From assembly GCA_964345825.1 (NCBI GenBank), contig CAYFSI010000016.1:1-22365 (forward strand): a DNA stretch of 22,365 nucleotides. Direction: 5' to 3'. Below the pieces are notes generated by a model. The model saw only the letters and a program-made list of their open reading frames with translations. It was not told the DNA's origin and made no database searches. This document shows, piece by piece, positions 1-8,878 of the stretch; the first letter of the stretch is position 1; every line of letters begins with the position of its first letter. The position numbers and the translations under genes are program-made. The stretch is from JAAYDH01 sp964345825. Its GTDB lineage: Bacteria; Bacillota_I; Bacilli_A; RFN20; CAG-826.

Positions 1-1593
1 ATTGTTATCATGGCATTCAACATAGTTGATTGATTGATGGGCAAAGATGAATTTTGGTTCATAAGAGTGATTAATAACTGATCCATGAAAGATAAAATTG
101 GCTCCAAAGCGATAGCTAACATCTCCATTAATGAAACCTTTTTGGGAAATCTTATCATGAAATGTTGGCCCCTTAGCGATATCTCGAAACATCTCATTAA
201 AGAATCCATAATCCGGTAACAAAGCAGCATTGTCAGAACAAGCCTTTTCGTTTTCGGGTAAGTTAGCGTCCATGTTCCATCCTTCTCCATAGAAGACTAA
301 ATCACTTTTAATTTTCCGACATTCATCGGCTAGAATTCTCATTGTCTCAATGTCAAGTAATCCCATAAGATCAAAACGGAAGCCATCGATGTCATAAAGT
401 TCAACGAGATTTTTTGCGCTTTCAACGATTATTTTGCGCGCCATGGGCTTTTCACTAGCAAAATCATTTCCACAACCAGAGGCCTGGGATAACATGCCAT
501 TTTTCTTTATTCGAAAGAAGTAGCCAGGAACAATTTTTTCTAAATCGCTTTCAAAGTACTCATAAACATGGTTGTAAACCACATCAATTATGGTGCGAAT
601 GTCGTTAACGTGTAATTCTTCCACCATGGTCTTAAATTCTTCCATACGAGCAAGTGGCTTTTCAGGAGAAATAGAATAAGAACCTTCAATAGCAAAAAAA
701 CTGATTGGATCATATCCCCAGTTATATCCAAGATGGGTTTTTAAATCAGGAACTCCTCGAAAATCGAGAATTGGATTTAATTGTACATGAGTGATACCGA
801 GATATTTGAGATAATCAAGCCCAGCAGGATAGTTTTTCGCCGTTGTACGGCCTGATTCAACAAAACCTAGGTATTTTCCCTTTTGTTTTATGTTAGTGTG
901 CTTACCTTCGGTAAAATCACGGACATTGGTTTCATATATCACACAATCAAGAAGATTGTTAATTTTGGTTTTTGGTTGATTGATAGGTAGGCTTTTTATC
1001 TTAGCAAGATCGACAACCGCAGAATATTGGCTATCTAAGGTAGTCGCTCTAGCGTAAGGGTCACGAGCCTGCCGAGTCATGCCATTATTTTCGACGAGAT
1101 AACAATAACTAACGTTTTCAAAATCACCAGACAACGATATTTCATAAACACCCTTTTCAAGGCGATTCATCGGATAGACATCAAAATGTTTATCATCGCG
1201 AATAATTTTTAATACAACGGAAGTGGATAGGGGGGCCCAAACGCGAAAAGTCGTATTTTCCGGGGCATAGAAGTTTCCAAATGAAACTTCTGGGCAAGAA
1301 AAGAGATTCTCTGCTTCGGAAAAATGAATTGCCTGTGAATTATCAATTATTTGAAGAGGATAAGAAGGAATATAAAGAAAACATCGATGCCCAAAAGGAT
1401 AATCTTCACTCATTTCTAATTCATAGAAATTGACATTCAAATTAGCGGCATGGCGAATAATTTTGAGTGTTTCTTTTCTCTTGTCGCCAATATAAAGGTG
1501 GAAATCGATGTTATCAGGAATAATGTTTTGAGTAAAAATTAATAAGGTAATACGACGCAATGAAATCAATTTAGCTTTAACAAAATAATTCAT
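1..1593 (-). CDS. pulA: Type I pullulanase (glycogen/starch debranching enzyme), 3' end cut by window
   Basis: Hydrolyses alpha-1,6 branch points in pullulan, starch or glycogen. The 531 codons present cover the N-terminal part, a CBM48-like beta domain (about residues 105-200, with FRVWAPLSTSVVL) and most of the GH13 barrel. Seen in the sequence: the type I pullulanase signature YNWGYDP near residue 290; DVVYNHVY (region I); the nucleophile Asp408 in FRFDLMG; the acid/base Glu437 in YGEGW; and the start of region IV (VECHDNN) exactly at the window edge. There is no signal peptide, so it is probably cytoplasmic and acts on glycogen or imported dextrins. The ATG at 1593 follows an AGAGGA ribosome site that overlaps the ftsK stop codon, so the two genes are co-transcribed. 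The reading frame is intact to position 1; the missing part is the barrel end and C-terminal beta domain. Confidence 0.93.
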   Translation of the reverse strand, partial: MNYFVKAKLISLRRITLLIFTQNIIPDNIDFHLYIGDKRKETLKIIRHAANLNVNFYELEMSEDYPFGHRCFLYIPSYPLQIIDNSQAIHFSEAENLFSCPEVSFGNFYAPENTTFRVWAPLSTSVVLKIIRDDKHFDVYPMNRLEKGVYEISLSGDFENVSYCYLVENNGMTRQARDPYARATTLDSQYSAVVDLAKIKSLPINQPKTKINNLLDCVIYETNVRDFTEGKHTNIKQKGKYLGFVESGRTTAKNYPAGLDYLKYLGITHVQLNPILDFRGVPDLKTHLGYNWGYDPISFFAIEGSYSISPEKPLARMEEFKTMVEELHVNDIRTIIDVVYNHVYEYFESDLEKIVPGYFFRIKKNGMLSQASGCGNDFASEKPMARKIIVESAKNLVELYDIDGFRFDLMGLLDIETMRILADECRKIKSDLVFYGEGWNMDANLPENEKACSDNAALLPDYGFFNEMFRDIAKGPTFHDKISQKGFINGDVSYRFGANFIFHGSVINHSYEPKFIFAHQSINYVECHDNN

Positions 1594-1603
1594 GTATTTT
1601 CCT

Positions 1604-4267
1604 CTATCCTATTGAACTGTAATCTTCACTGGTGGGGATATCATGATTGCCATTCGTTGTATCGTGCATTAAGACACGGCAACCTCGATTAGCTTCGACA
1701 TCAGTGGAAACAACGCCTTCTTGTTGTAGGCGAGTAAAAAAGCGACGAGCGCGGTTAAAGCCAACCGCACATTCGCCCTGAATGCGGGACATTGACATAA
1801 ATTCTTGGCCCATGACCCACTCTTTAACGCCTTGATATTTGGCTTCTTCAGCAGGATCTAGTGAAGCTGAAACATTTCCGTTCATCACGGCAGCTTGGCC
1901 GGCTTTGGCAGCTTCTTCCTCTAGGTTGAGGAATCTTTCACTATAGTTGGTTGAATAATGCTCTTTGAGATATCCGACAACTCGGACAATTTCTTTTCTT
2001 TGAATAAAGGCGCATTGGAGTCGAACAAGACCAACTCGGCTAACGAGAGGAGATTGAACAAGCATATCGCCTTTTCCGAGAAGTTTTTCTGCTCCTCCTT
2101 CTCCGAGGATAGTAATAGACTGGGTCACGTTTGATGTCGCTAAAGCGACATGGGTAGCAAGATTGCTCTTGATTGAACCAGTAATGATATTGGTGGTTGG
2201 ACTCTGAGTGGATATTAGTAGATGAATGCCGCAAGCACGGGCCTTTTGACCTAATAGTAAAATAGGTTGAGTCGTTTCTTTGTGCGTTGTTACTAAATCA
2301 CCAAACTCATCGATAACCACGATGATATATGGGAGTTTTGGTTTATGATTTTCTTCAGCATATTCGTTATATTCCGGTATTGAAGTGCATCCTCCTGCTT
2401 CTTCGAAGAGGATATACCTCTCGTTCATTTCTTCCACCATCTTGTTGAGGAATAAAGCCGCTTGGCTGGAATCACTCACAATGGGGGATAATAAATGAGG
2501 CATATCTCGATAGCGTACCATTTCCACTCTTTTTGGATCAATGATTGCCATGCGAAGGGCTTCCGGAGAATTGCGCATGACAAGGGTAGTGATTAAAGCG
2601 TGAATAAAGATTGATTTGCCACTTCCTGAAGTACCAGCGACTAATAAATGAGGGAATTCGTTGAAATCGGCATAGATGACATCGCCAGAGATGTTTTTGC
2701 CAAAGGCAACGGCGAGAGGATGTTTCTTCGCATCCGGAAGATTCTCATAGACTTCTTTGAAACCGACCGGAGTAATCGTAGCGTTAGGTATTTCTAAGCC
2801 AGAATAGATTTGTCCTTCAACAACCGGTTCAAATCGAGCGGGAACTCCACCTAATCTTCTCGATAAGTCATCGACAAGAATGTTGATCGAACGGGAAGAG
2901 ACATTGCTTTCATAGCGAATATTAAAACGAGTGACAGCGGGGCCAATTGTGTAATCAATGACATTGGCTCCAATATTAAAATCGGCGAGGACTTGATTTA
3001 TCAATACTGTTCTTTCATCAGCTACTTTTTTATTGACTTCGAGAGCTTCAGTCACTTCTAAGGTATCGAGTAGTTCGGGAGAAGGAGCGATCCATTTAAC
3101 AGCTTTATTAACAACTGGCTGAGCAATAGTTTTTTCAATGTTTTCAGTTTCTGGCTCCGCTTTGTTAACGACTTTTCTTTCTACGAAAGTTGGCTTAATT
3201 TTCGCTAATTCAATATCAACGACTGGCTTAGCATCAAAATCAAGTTGTAATTGTTCGGGTTTGGTTGGCTGTTCGCTTATCACTGAAATAGAAACTGGCT
3301 GAGCAACGTTTTTGTCATCTTTAGGAGTGTTTGTAACAGGTGTATCCACTAATTCAGGATGAATGAAATGAGCTTTAACAAATCCTCCATCACGAGGGTA
3401 ATTAGCGTTAATCGGTGAATTATCGGTTACGATCGGCCCGCCAAAAACCGGCTTCATTGTCGTTGGCTGAGGACGCTGGGTCTTTTTTTCTATTGAAAAA
3501 TCATATTGACCAGCGGTTTTCACTAGCGAAATGCTGTTGATGGTACCTTGATAATCTTCTTTGGTTATCATGGTGGCTTTACTAGCATCGATACTGGCGA
3601 TATTTTTGTGTTCTTCAATGGTTGTTTTGGGTACCACAGGAGCAGGGATTTGACGTTGCTTGATGATTAAATTTTTAATGTAAGGTATGCAGAAAAGAAT
3701 CGCTCCAATTCCGACGAGAACTGAAGAGATAACCCAAGCCCATGTAACGCTTAAATACTTGATGATTATGGCGGTCAAAAAGTTACCAAGGAATCCACCA
3801 CCAAAACTATAAGAAAGTCCGGTGGGGTAAAGAATTGGGGAGAATAGATTTAATTCAGAATAATAAAAATATCCTTTTTTTATAGCTTCAGCTTCCCCGC
3901 TTTGCATGTGATTAAACATGTCGAGAAAACGCGTTGAATCGATAAGGGTTTTATCTTTGGTAAAAATTAATGTCGATAAAACAAGCGATCCTAAAAAGAA
4001 AATTAATATTCCAAATAATGGAAAGGAAAGACGTAATTTAAAGCCTTTTTCTCTAAAGAGAAACGAGATGCCGAGGACATAAAGAAAAATGTATATAACA
4101 AACGAGCTAACACCAAATAAAAAGTTTGGTCCGATGGTCAATGCGCGATTAATTTCTCCGACGTTGATGATCATCGAGACAGATATCAAACAGCAAAAAA
4201 GGCCGCCAAAGAATGTTAAATGCCGAGCCGATACAGGTTTCGGATTCTTATTTTTGCTCATACACAT
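1604..4267 (-). CDS. ftsK: DNA translocase FtsK/SpoIIIE
   Basis: ATP-driven, septum-anchored DNA pump that clears chromosome ends from the closing division site. Residues 20-200 contain about four membrane segments, a variable linker runs to about 395, and the motor follows, with Walker A GTSGSGKS at 545-552 and Walker B IIVVIDEFGDL around 648-658. The C-terminal winged-helix gamma domain (about 812-868, with GFNRARRFF) normally reads KOPS/SRS orienting sequences. At 887 aa it is of usual length. Position next to an RNase J2 gene matches the Bacillus rnjB-spoIIIE neighbourhood. Two in-frame ATGs exist, at 4267 and 4261. Neither has an SD, and a TATAAT lies at 4275-4270, so the ATG at 4261 may be used on a leaderless mRNA. 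Pullulanase follows after 10 bases. Confidence 0.96.
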   Translation of the reverse strand: MCMSKNKNPKPVSARHLTFFGGLFCCLISVSMIINVGEINRALTIGPNFLFGVSSFVIYIFLYVLGISFLFREKGFKLRLSFPLFGILIFFLGSLVLSTLIFTKDKTLIDSTRFLDMFNHMQSGEAEAIKKGYFYYSELNLFSPILYPTGLSYSFGGGFLGNFLTAIIIKYLSVTWAWVISSVLVGIGAILFCIPYIKNLIIKQRQIPAPVVPKTTIEEHKNIASIDASKATMITKEDYQGTINSISLVKTAGQYDFSIEKKTQRPQPTTMKPVFGGPIVTDNSPINANYPRDGGFVKAHFIHPELVDTPVTNTPKDDKNVAQPVSISVISEQPTKPEQLQLDFDAKPVVDIELAKIKPTFVERKVVNKAEPETENIEKTIAQPVVNKAVKWIAPSPELLDTLEVTEALEVNKKVADERTVLINQVLADFNIGANVIDYTIGPAVTRFNIRYESNVSSRSINILVDDLSRRLGGVPARFEPVVEGQIYSGLEIPNATITPVGFKEVYENLPDAKKHPLAVAFGKNISGDVIYADFNEFPHLLVAGTSGSGKSIFIHALITTLVMRNSPEALRMAIIDPKRVEMVRYRDMPHLLSPIVSDSSQAALFLNKMVEEMNERYILFEEAGGCTSIPEYNEYAEENHKPKLPYIIVVIDEFGDLVTTHKETTQPILLLGQKARACGIHLLISTQSPTTNIITGSIKSNLATHVALATSNVTQSITILGEGGAEKLLGKGDMLVQSPLVSRVGLVRLQCAFIQRKEIVRVVGYLKEHYSTNYSERFLNLEEEAAKAGQAAVMNGNVSASLDPAEEAKYQGVKEWVMGQEFMSMSRIQGECAVGFNRARRFFTRLQQEGVVSTDVEANRGCRVLMHDTTNGNHDIPTSEDYSSIG

Positions 4268-4269
4268 AT

Positions 4270-4275
4270 ATTATA
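4270..4275 (-). promoter_or_regulatory. -10 box of ftsK, candidate leaderless promoter
   Basis: A perfect TATAAT on the minus strand ends 8 bases before the ATG at 4261 and 2 bases before the ATG at 4267. A weak -35 (TGGACT, 4/6) lies 18 bases upstream. The predicted transcription start is about 4263, leaving almost no leader, and no SD is visible. The inference is from position only. Confidence 0.4.
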
Positions 4276-4311
4276 TAAATGTGCCAGCACATTAGTCCAC
4301 GAGTTTTTAAG

Positions 4312-4333
4312 AAAAAAAGCACCAAAGTGCTTT
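4312..4333 (-). terminator. Intrinsic terminator after rnjB
   Basis: A 7-bp perfect stem (AAAGCAC / GTGCTTT) with a 4-base loop is followed on the minus strand by a T run. It starts 6 bases past the RNase J stop codon and separates rnjB from ftsK. Confidence 0.88.
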
Positions 4334-4338
4334 CTTTA

Positions 4339-6024
4339 TCAAACTTCAATAATGATAGGCAAGACCATCGGTTGGCGACCGTTTTCGCGGCGAATGAATC
4401 GCTTTGCTCTTTCGCGAATGAGACTTTCGACCTTGCTTGCTTCAAATTTTGGGGATGTGGCAAGGGCGTTATTGACTTCTTCAACATAAATGTTCGAGAT
4501 TGATTTTAACAATGGTTCAGCTTCTTTAACATAGACAAATCCACGCATTTGACAATCAGGTCCAGCAATAATTTTCTTTTCTTTGACACTGATAGTGGCA
4601 GCGACCACTACAGCTCCATCAAAGCCTAACTCACGTCTTTCTTCGATGACGTCGCTTCCGACCTTACTGATTCCTTTTCCATCAACAAGAACAGGAGAAA
4701 TATTGATATTGTTAACTTCATTAGGAACCATGTGTGGACGAGTGGCTTCATCGAATATTAATTGCATCCCATTATCTAAGATAAAAACATTGCTATGATT
4801 TAATCCAATGCCCATTGAAAGAGCGAGTTTAGCGTTTCTCATTAAATTGACAAAACTTCCTCTTACAGGGAGATAGTATTTTGGTTTCAACAAGGAGAGA
4901 AAAACTTTTAAATCATCTTGGTGAGCGTGCATTGGAAAAAGCACTTTATGATTGAGTAAAACGACCTCGCATCCAGTGCGATAAAGACTATCGAGAGAAC
5001 GAGTGGCCACCACTTCTTGAGTGGGGGTTGGCAAAGCGGCTGAGATGAAAATATCTTTTGGGCCGATGACAATTCTTTTATCTTCATTTGACCGAGCGGC
5101 TAGTTTACCGATATTATCGTAAATTTCACTGCCATGTCCAAGGATTAAGATGACCAAGTCTTGTTCTTTGACACGTAATAAATCTGCCTTGTTAACAATC
5201 TCAAGTCCGGCTGTCAATTCATCATCTTTGCTGCTAAGAAAATTCATCACTTGAGCAGTGTAATCGTCATAAAAATAAATCTTTTTGTGATATTTTTTGC
5301 ACAATATGAGAATTCCTCTAATGCGGAAAAGATTTTGCCAAAAACTAGATATGAACATTCTCTGTTGCGTGTCTTTAAAATACTTTTCGATTAAATAGAC
5401 AATGCGATGTTTTGGGGCGCAGTATCCGGAACGATCCGCTCCTTTACTAGGAGAGAGAAGTATAAGAGTTGGCTTTTCCGAAATTTTTCCTAATGTCGGT
5501 AAATCAAAGATATATCCTGATTCATTCAATGAGTAATCGACAATGAAGTCACTGGTATAAACGATGTTTCCTCGATTAGTTTCAAAAGCGACACCCATTG
5601 ATTGAGCGACACTATGACAGGTTTGGAAAAAATGAATCACGTGATTAGCGATTGTCACACTGCTCGAAGGTTCGACAATGTGAAAATCAAAATTGGTTTT
5701 TACTTTTAAAATATTAGCTTGTCCCAACATACACTTTCTCGTTGTTTCCGTGCAGTAAACCGGGGCAGGAGCTCGATTATAAAAGTATTTAAGCCCTGAC
5801 ATGCTTTCATCGTGTCCGTGAGTGATGATGTAAGCTTTTAGACGATTTCTATTTTGGATGATATATTCGGCATTCGGTAAAAGGAAGTCGACACCAGGAA
5901 TAGTTTTATCTGGTAAAGAACTGCCTGCTTCAACAACGAATAAATCATTATTAATTTCTATAACGTAACAATCTCGGCCGTTTTCATCGAGTCCGCCGAG
6001 AGCACTAATTTTTATATTATCCAC
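4339..6024 (-). CDS. rnjB: RNase J family protein, J2-like, with changed metal-site residues
   Basis: Metallo-beta-lactamase/beta-CASP nuclease family. RNase J degrades mRNA 5' to 3' and J2 usually acts as a partner of the active J1. Family marks: GGLDENG near the start, a lactamase core, a beta-CASP domain (about 210-345), LLKPKYYLPVRGS (378-390) and the C-terminal RNase J domain (SPVLVDGKGIS onwards). The HxHxDH metal motif reads HGHDES (69-74), so the Asp has become Glu73 and the second-site His has become Ser74. The late His of the usual PVHGE motif is Arg388. His137, Asp159 and His366 are kept. B. subtilis J2 also has a reduced metal site, and rnjB sits next to spoIIIE there, so J2 is the best reading. 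The start is GTG at 6024, 10 bases after GGAGG; the stop is TGA. Confidence 0.85.
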   Translation of the reverse strand: MDNIKISALGGLDENGRDCYVIEINNDLFVVEAGSSLPDKTIPGVDFLLPNAEYIIQNRNRLKAYIITHGHDESMSGLKYFYNRAPAPVYCTETTRKCMLGQANILKVKTNFDFHIVEPSSSVTIANHVIHFFQTCHSVAQSMGVAFETNRGNIVYTSDFIVDYSLNESGYIFDLPTLGKISEKPTLILLSPSKGADRSGYCAPKHRIVYLIEKYFKDTQQRMFISSFWQNLFRIRGILILCKKYHKKIYFYDDYTAQVMNFLSSKDDELTAGLEIVNKADLLRVKEQDLVILILGHGSEIYDNIGKLAARSNEDKRIVIGPKDIFISAALPTPTQEVVATRSLDSLYRTGCEVVLLNHKVLFPMHAHQDDLKVFLSLLKPKYYLPVRGSFVNLMRNAKLALSMGIGLNHSNVFILDNGMQLIFDEATRPHMVPNEVNNINISPVLVDGKGISKVGSDVIEERRELGFDGAVVVAATISVKEKKIIAGPDCQMRGFVYVKEAEPLLKSISNIYVEEVNNALATSPKFEASKVESLIRERAKRFIRRENGRQPMVLPIIIEV

Positions 6025-6120
6025 GCTTTAAAAAGCCTCCTAAGTAAATTGACTATGTTATATTGCTAATAATAGTATACATACTAATTATATAAATAAA
6101 AAGCGAAAATACTTATTTTT

Positions 6121-6162
6121 CAAAGAAAAAGACCCTGTTGAGTCTAATTCAAGCAGGATCTT
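6121..6162 (-). terminator. Intrinsic terminator after pnp
   Basis: On the minus strand, AAGATCCTG (6162-6154) pairs with CAGGGTCTT (6137-6129), 9 bp with one U-G pair, and an inner TTGA/TCAA pair extends it. A TTTTTCTTT tract follows. It begins 8 bases past the pnp stop. The remaining stretch up to the RNase J start is AT-rich with several -10-like hexamers and no clean -35. Confidence 0.88.
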
Positions 6163-6170
6163 ATTTCTAT

Positions 6171-8378
6171 TTATTTCTTGAAGCGACGTGGGCCATTGAA
6201 GGAGCGGTCTGGGCGAGATTGATGCCCAGGTCTTGCTCTTTCTGGACGCTCGACATAACCCTCTGGTTTTTCGAGGAATTCACGATGCGAAACTTTGACC
6301 TTTCCCTTGTCATCGATTTCAATGACTTGAACCTTGATTCGATCGCCAATGTTTACGACATCGCTAGCCTTTTCAACAAAACCCCATCCGAGACGGGAGA
6401 CGTGACATAAGCCATCGACATTTCCGAATAGGTGGACGAATGCGCCATAATCTTCAACACGGACAACTTCACCTTCATATTCTTCGCCAACTTTGGCTTC
6501 TTTGACTATGTCAAGTATCAATTGTTTGGCTTTGTTGATGGTGTCGCGGTTCATATGATAGAGCGTGACTTGGCCGCTATCTTCGATATCGATTTTCACA
6601 TCATCACACTTGGCAATAATTTCATTGATGACCTTACCGCCTGTTCCAATAACTTCACGGATTTTATCTTCCGCGATTGTGAAGGTATCCATCTTAGGAG
6701 CGTATTTACCAACATCAGGACGAGGAGCGCTAATGGCTTTGGCCATTGCTTCACGAATAACAGCTCTAGCTTTATGGGCTTGAGCTAATGCTTCGCGTAA
6801 AATCTCCTTGCTGACACCTTTGATTTTGATATCCATTTGCAAAGCGGTGACACCTTTTTCAGTGCCAGCGACTTTGAAATCCATATCGCCAAAATGGTCT
6901 TCCAAACCTTGAATGTCAGTCAAAATTGAATAAGGATGTTTCCCATCTAATGGACCAGAAGTAATTAAACCCATAGCAATTCCGCTAACCATGGCTTTGA
7001 GTGGGACACCAGCTGCCATTAAAGACATACAGGAAGCACAGATACTGGCTTGGGAGGATGAACCATTTGATTCTAAAACTTCCGCGACAGTACGAATGGT
7101 ATAGGGGAATTCAATTTCAGAAGGAATGACATAGCTCAAAGCTCTTTCACCGAGAGCACCATGGCCGATTTCACGGCGACCTGGGCTGCCCATTCTACCA
7201 ACTTCTCCAACGCTGAAAGGTGGGAAATTGTAATGATGCATCCAGTGACGGGTTTCCTCTTCAGTTAAGTTGTCGATGATTTGTTCATCGGACTTAGCGC
7301 CTAAGGTTGTAACGGAGAGAACTTGAGTTTGTCCACGAGTAAACATGGCCGAGCCATGAGCACGTGGAAGTAAATCTACTTGAGCCTCTAATGGACGAAT
7401 CTCATCGAGTTTTCTTCCATCAGGGCGAATCTTTTCTTCAGTAATTAAACGACGAACTTCTTCAGCGACGAGGCCTTCAAGAGTCTCGTTGACCATACCA
7501 TAAACTTTTTTGTGAGTCTTTTCATCAGGATAAGAACGAGAGTCATAATCCTCGAGAATTTCATCCTCGATAGCCGCAATAGCGTCTTGACGCTCTAATT
7601 TATCAAAAATGGAAATAGCTTTAACTAAGCGATCTTTGGCTCTAGCAGTGACATCTGCCATAATTTGTGGATCACATTGATACAGTTCGATTTCACGTTT
7701 TGCAACGCCTATTTCGCGAATGATTTCTTCTTGCCAAGCACAGAGACGGGCGACAGCGGCGTGCCCAAACATTAAAGCTTCTAACATCTCGTTTTCGGGC
7801 ACTTGATCAGCACCGGCTTCCACCATATTGATGGCTTCTTTTGTACCGGCTACGGCAATATTGATATCGCTCTTTTCTCTTTCGGCGACGGTTGGATTGA
7901 TAATTAATTTGCCATCAACTCGGCCAACATAGACCCCAGCGATTGGACCATCAAAAGGAATATCAGAAATACCTAGGGCTAGGGAAGAACCTAGCATAGC
8001 TGTCATTTCAGGAGTGCAGTCTTGGTCGACAGACATTACGGTATTTACAATTTGCACTTCATTGCGGAATCCTTCCGAAAACATTGGTCGGATAGGACGA
8101 TCGATTAAGCGAGCGGTCAAAGTGGCGTGTTCACCAGCGCGGCCTTCTCTTCTTAAGAACGATCCAGGAATTTTTCCGACAGCGTATTGCTTTTCTTCAT
8201 AGCCAACTGTTAGTGGGAAGAAATCTCCCTCTTTTGGGGAGTCGGAACAACAGGCAGTGGAAAGAACAGCAGTCTCATTTAATCTCACGAGAACAGCGCC
8301 GTCAGCTTGTTTGGCTAATTCGCCAGCTTCGACGACAAACTTCTTTCCTTCGAATTCTAATTCGAATACTCTTTTCAT
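6171..8378 (-). CDS. pnp: Polyribonucleotide nucleotidyltransferase (PNPase)
   Basis: 3'-to-5' phosphorolytic exoribonuclease and a core degradosome enzyme. It forms a trimer. At 735 aa it is full length: two RNase PH-like cores joined by a helical domain, then a KH domain (about 565-625, GTGGK at 578-582), an S1 domain (about 630-702) and a short basic Arg/Pro-rich tail. Phosphate and active-site motifs are present in the second core: FTRGQTQ 346-352, GSPGRREIGHG 397-407, SNGSSSQAS 438-446, and acidic residues around 498-516. The ATG at 8378 has an AGAGGT site 9 bases upstream. It has its own promoter and a terminator on each side, so it is a single-gene unit between rpsO and rnjB. Confidence 0.98.
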   Translation of the reverse strand: MKRVFELEFEGKKFVVEAGELAKQADGAVLVRLNETAVLSTACCSDSPKEGDFFPLTVGYEEKQYAVGKIPGSFLRREGRAGEHATLTARLIDRPIRPMFSEGFRNEVQIVNTVMSVDQDCTPEMTAMLGSSLALGISDIPFDGPIAGVYVGRVDGKLIINPTVAEREKSDINIAVAGTKEAINMVEAGADQVPENEMLEALMFGHAAVARLCAWQEEIIREIGVAKREIELYQCDPQIMADVTARAKDRLVKAISIFDKLERQDAIAAIEDEILEDYDSRSYPDEKTHKKVYGMVNETLEGLVAEEVRRLITEEKIRPDGRKLDEIRPLEAQVDLLPRAHGSAMFTRGQTQVLSVTTLGAKSDEQIIDNLTEEETRHWMHHYNFPPFSVGEVGRMGSPGRREIGHGALGERALSYVIPSEIEFPYTIRTVAEVLESNGSSSQASICASCMSLMAAGVPLKAMVSGIAMGLITSGPLDGKHPYSILTDIQGLEDHFGDMDFKVAGTEKGVTALQMDIKIKGVSKEILREALAQAHKARAVIREAMAKAISAPRPDVGKYAPKMDTFTIAEDKIREVIGTGGKVINEIIAKCDDVKIDIEDSGQVTLYHMNRDTINKAKQLILDIVKEAKVGEEYEGEVVRVEDYGAFVHLFGNVDGLCHVSRLGWGFVEKASDVVNIGDRIKVQVIEIDDKGKVKVSHREFLEKPEGYVERPERARPGHQSRPDRSFNGPRRFKK

Positions 8379-8415
8379 CTTTTTACCTCTTTTACATTAA
8401 AATGATTTCTACTTG

Positions 8416-8444
8416 ATTTTATCAAAGCAGATAAACGCTTTCAA
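8416..8444 (-). promoter_or_regulatory. SigA-type promoter of pnp
   Basis: On the minus strand TTGAAA (8444-8439) and TAAAAT (8421-8416) are separated by exactly 17 bases; each matches consensus at 5 of 6. The expected transcription start near 8409 gives a leader of about 30 bases ending in the SD. Confidence 0.65.
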
Positions 8445-8455
8445 GTGTTTACTAT

Positions 8456-8479
8456 AAAAAGAAAATCGCCAATCGGCGA
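8456..8479 (-). terminator. Intrinsic terminator after rpsO
   Basis: On the minus strand TCGCC (8479-8475), a 4-base loop and GGCGA (8470-8466) form a short GC-rich stem followed by TTTTCTTTTT. It lies 17 bases past the rpsO stop. Confidence 0.8.
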
Positions 8480-8496
8480 CTTCTTCGTGTTCTTTT

Positions 8497-8766
8497 TTAC
8501 TTACGTAAATTAAGATCAACAATTAACTTGAGATAGGCTTCTCGGTCAGTACGAATCATATAGTCTAATAAACTACGACGTTGTCCAACAAGAATCATCA
8601 AGCTACGCTTACCGTGAGCATCCTTTTTGTTTGCTTTCAAGTGAGCGGTTAGAGCAGTAATTTGTTCGGTGAGAATTGCAACTTGGACTTGGACTGAACC
8701 AGTGTCCTTTGCATTCTTGCCATACTTTTTGACAAGTTCTGCTTTTCTTTCCTTGGTTAATGCCAT
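8497..8766 (-). CDS. rpsO: 30S ribosomal protein S15
   Basis: Primary binder of the central 16S rRNA domain and early assembly protein. The 89 residues match the usual length, with the diagnostic HGKRSLMILVGQRRSLLDYM stretch in the second half. The ATG at 8766 has a strong AGGAGG site 7 bases upstream. It sits between ribF and pnp, as in many bacteria. It has its own promoter inside the end of ribF and a leader of about 75 bases with foldable structure. S15 represses its own translation in several bacteria through such leaders. Confidence 0.98.
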   Translation of the reverse strand: MALTKERKAELVKKYGKNAKDTGSVQVQVAILTEQITALTAHLKANKKDAHGKRSLMILVGQRRSLLDYMIRTDREAYLKLIVDLNLRK

Positions 8767-8795
8767 GGGAAATCCTCCTAACTTTCTTCTTAACT

Positions 8796-8825
8796 TAAAC
8801 CCGGTTTATCGTTGAGGAATCGATA
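8796..8825 (-). promoter_or_regulatory. Structured rpsO leader, possible S15 autoregulatory RNA
   Basis: On the minus strand a 5-bp hairpin, TATCG (8825-8821) with CGATA (8811-8807), holds a 9-base loop containing TTCCTC. The TCCTC part is complementary to GAGGA within the SD at 8779-8773. A second small palindrome (TAAAC / GTTTA, 8796-8808) overlaps it by two bases. The loop-to-SD complementarity is visible; the regulatory role is inferred from known S15 autoregulation. Confidence 0.35.
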
Positions 8826-8849
8826 CACTAAGTCTAAGTCGCTGTGAAT

Positions 8850-8878
8850 ATAATATATTCCTCTATCGTTTAAGGCAA
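8850..8878 (-). promoter_or_regulatory. Candidate SigA promoter of rpsO, inside the 3' end of ribF
   Basis: On the minus strand TTGCCT (8878-8873, 4/6) and TATTAT (8855-8850, 5/6) are separated by 17 bases. The -35 box overlaps the last codons of ribF. No terminator is seen between ribF and rpsO, so readthrough from truB-ribF is also likely. Confidence 0.5.

Noticed and set aside
6138..6788. Plus-strand open frames opposite pnp
   Set aside because: Shadows of the PNPase KH and S1 coding region; the first also starts inside the pnp terminator.
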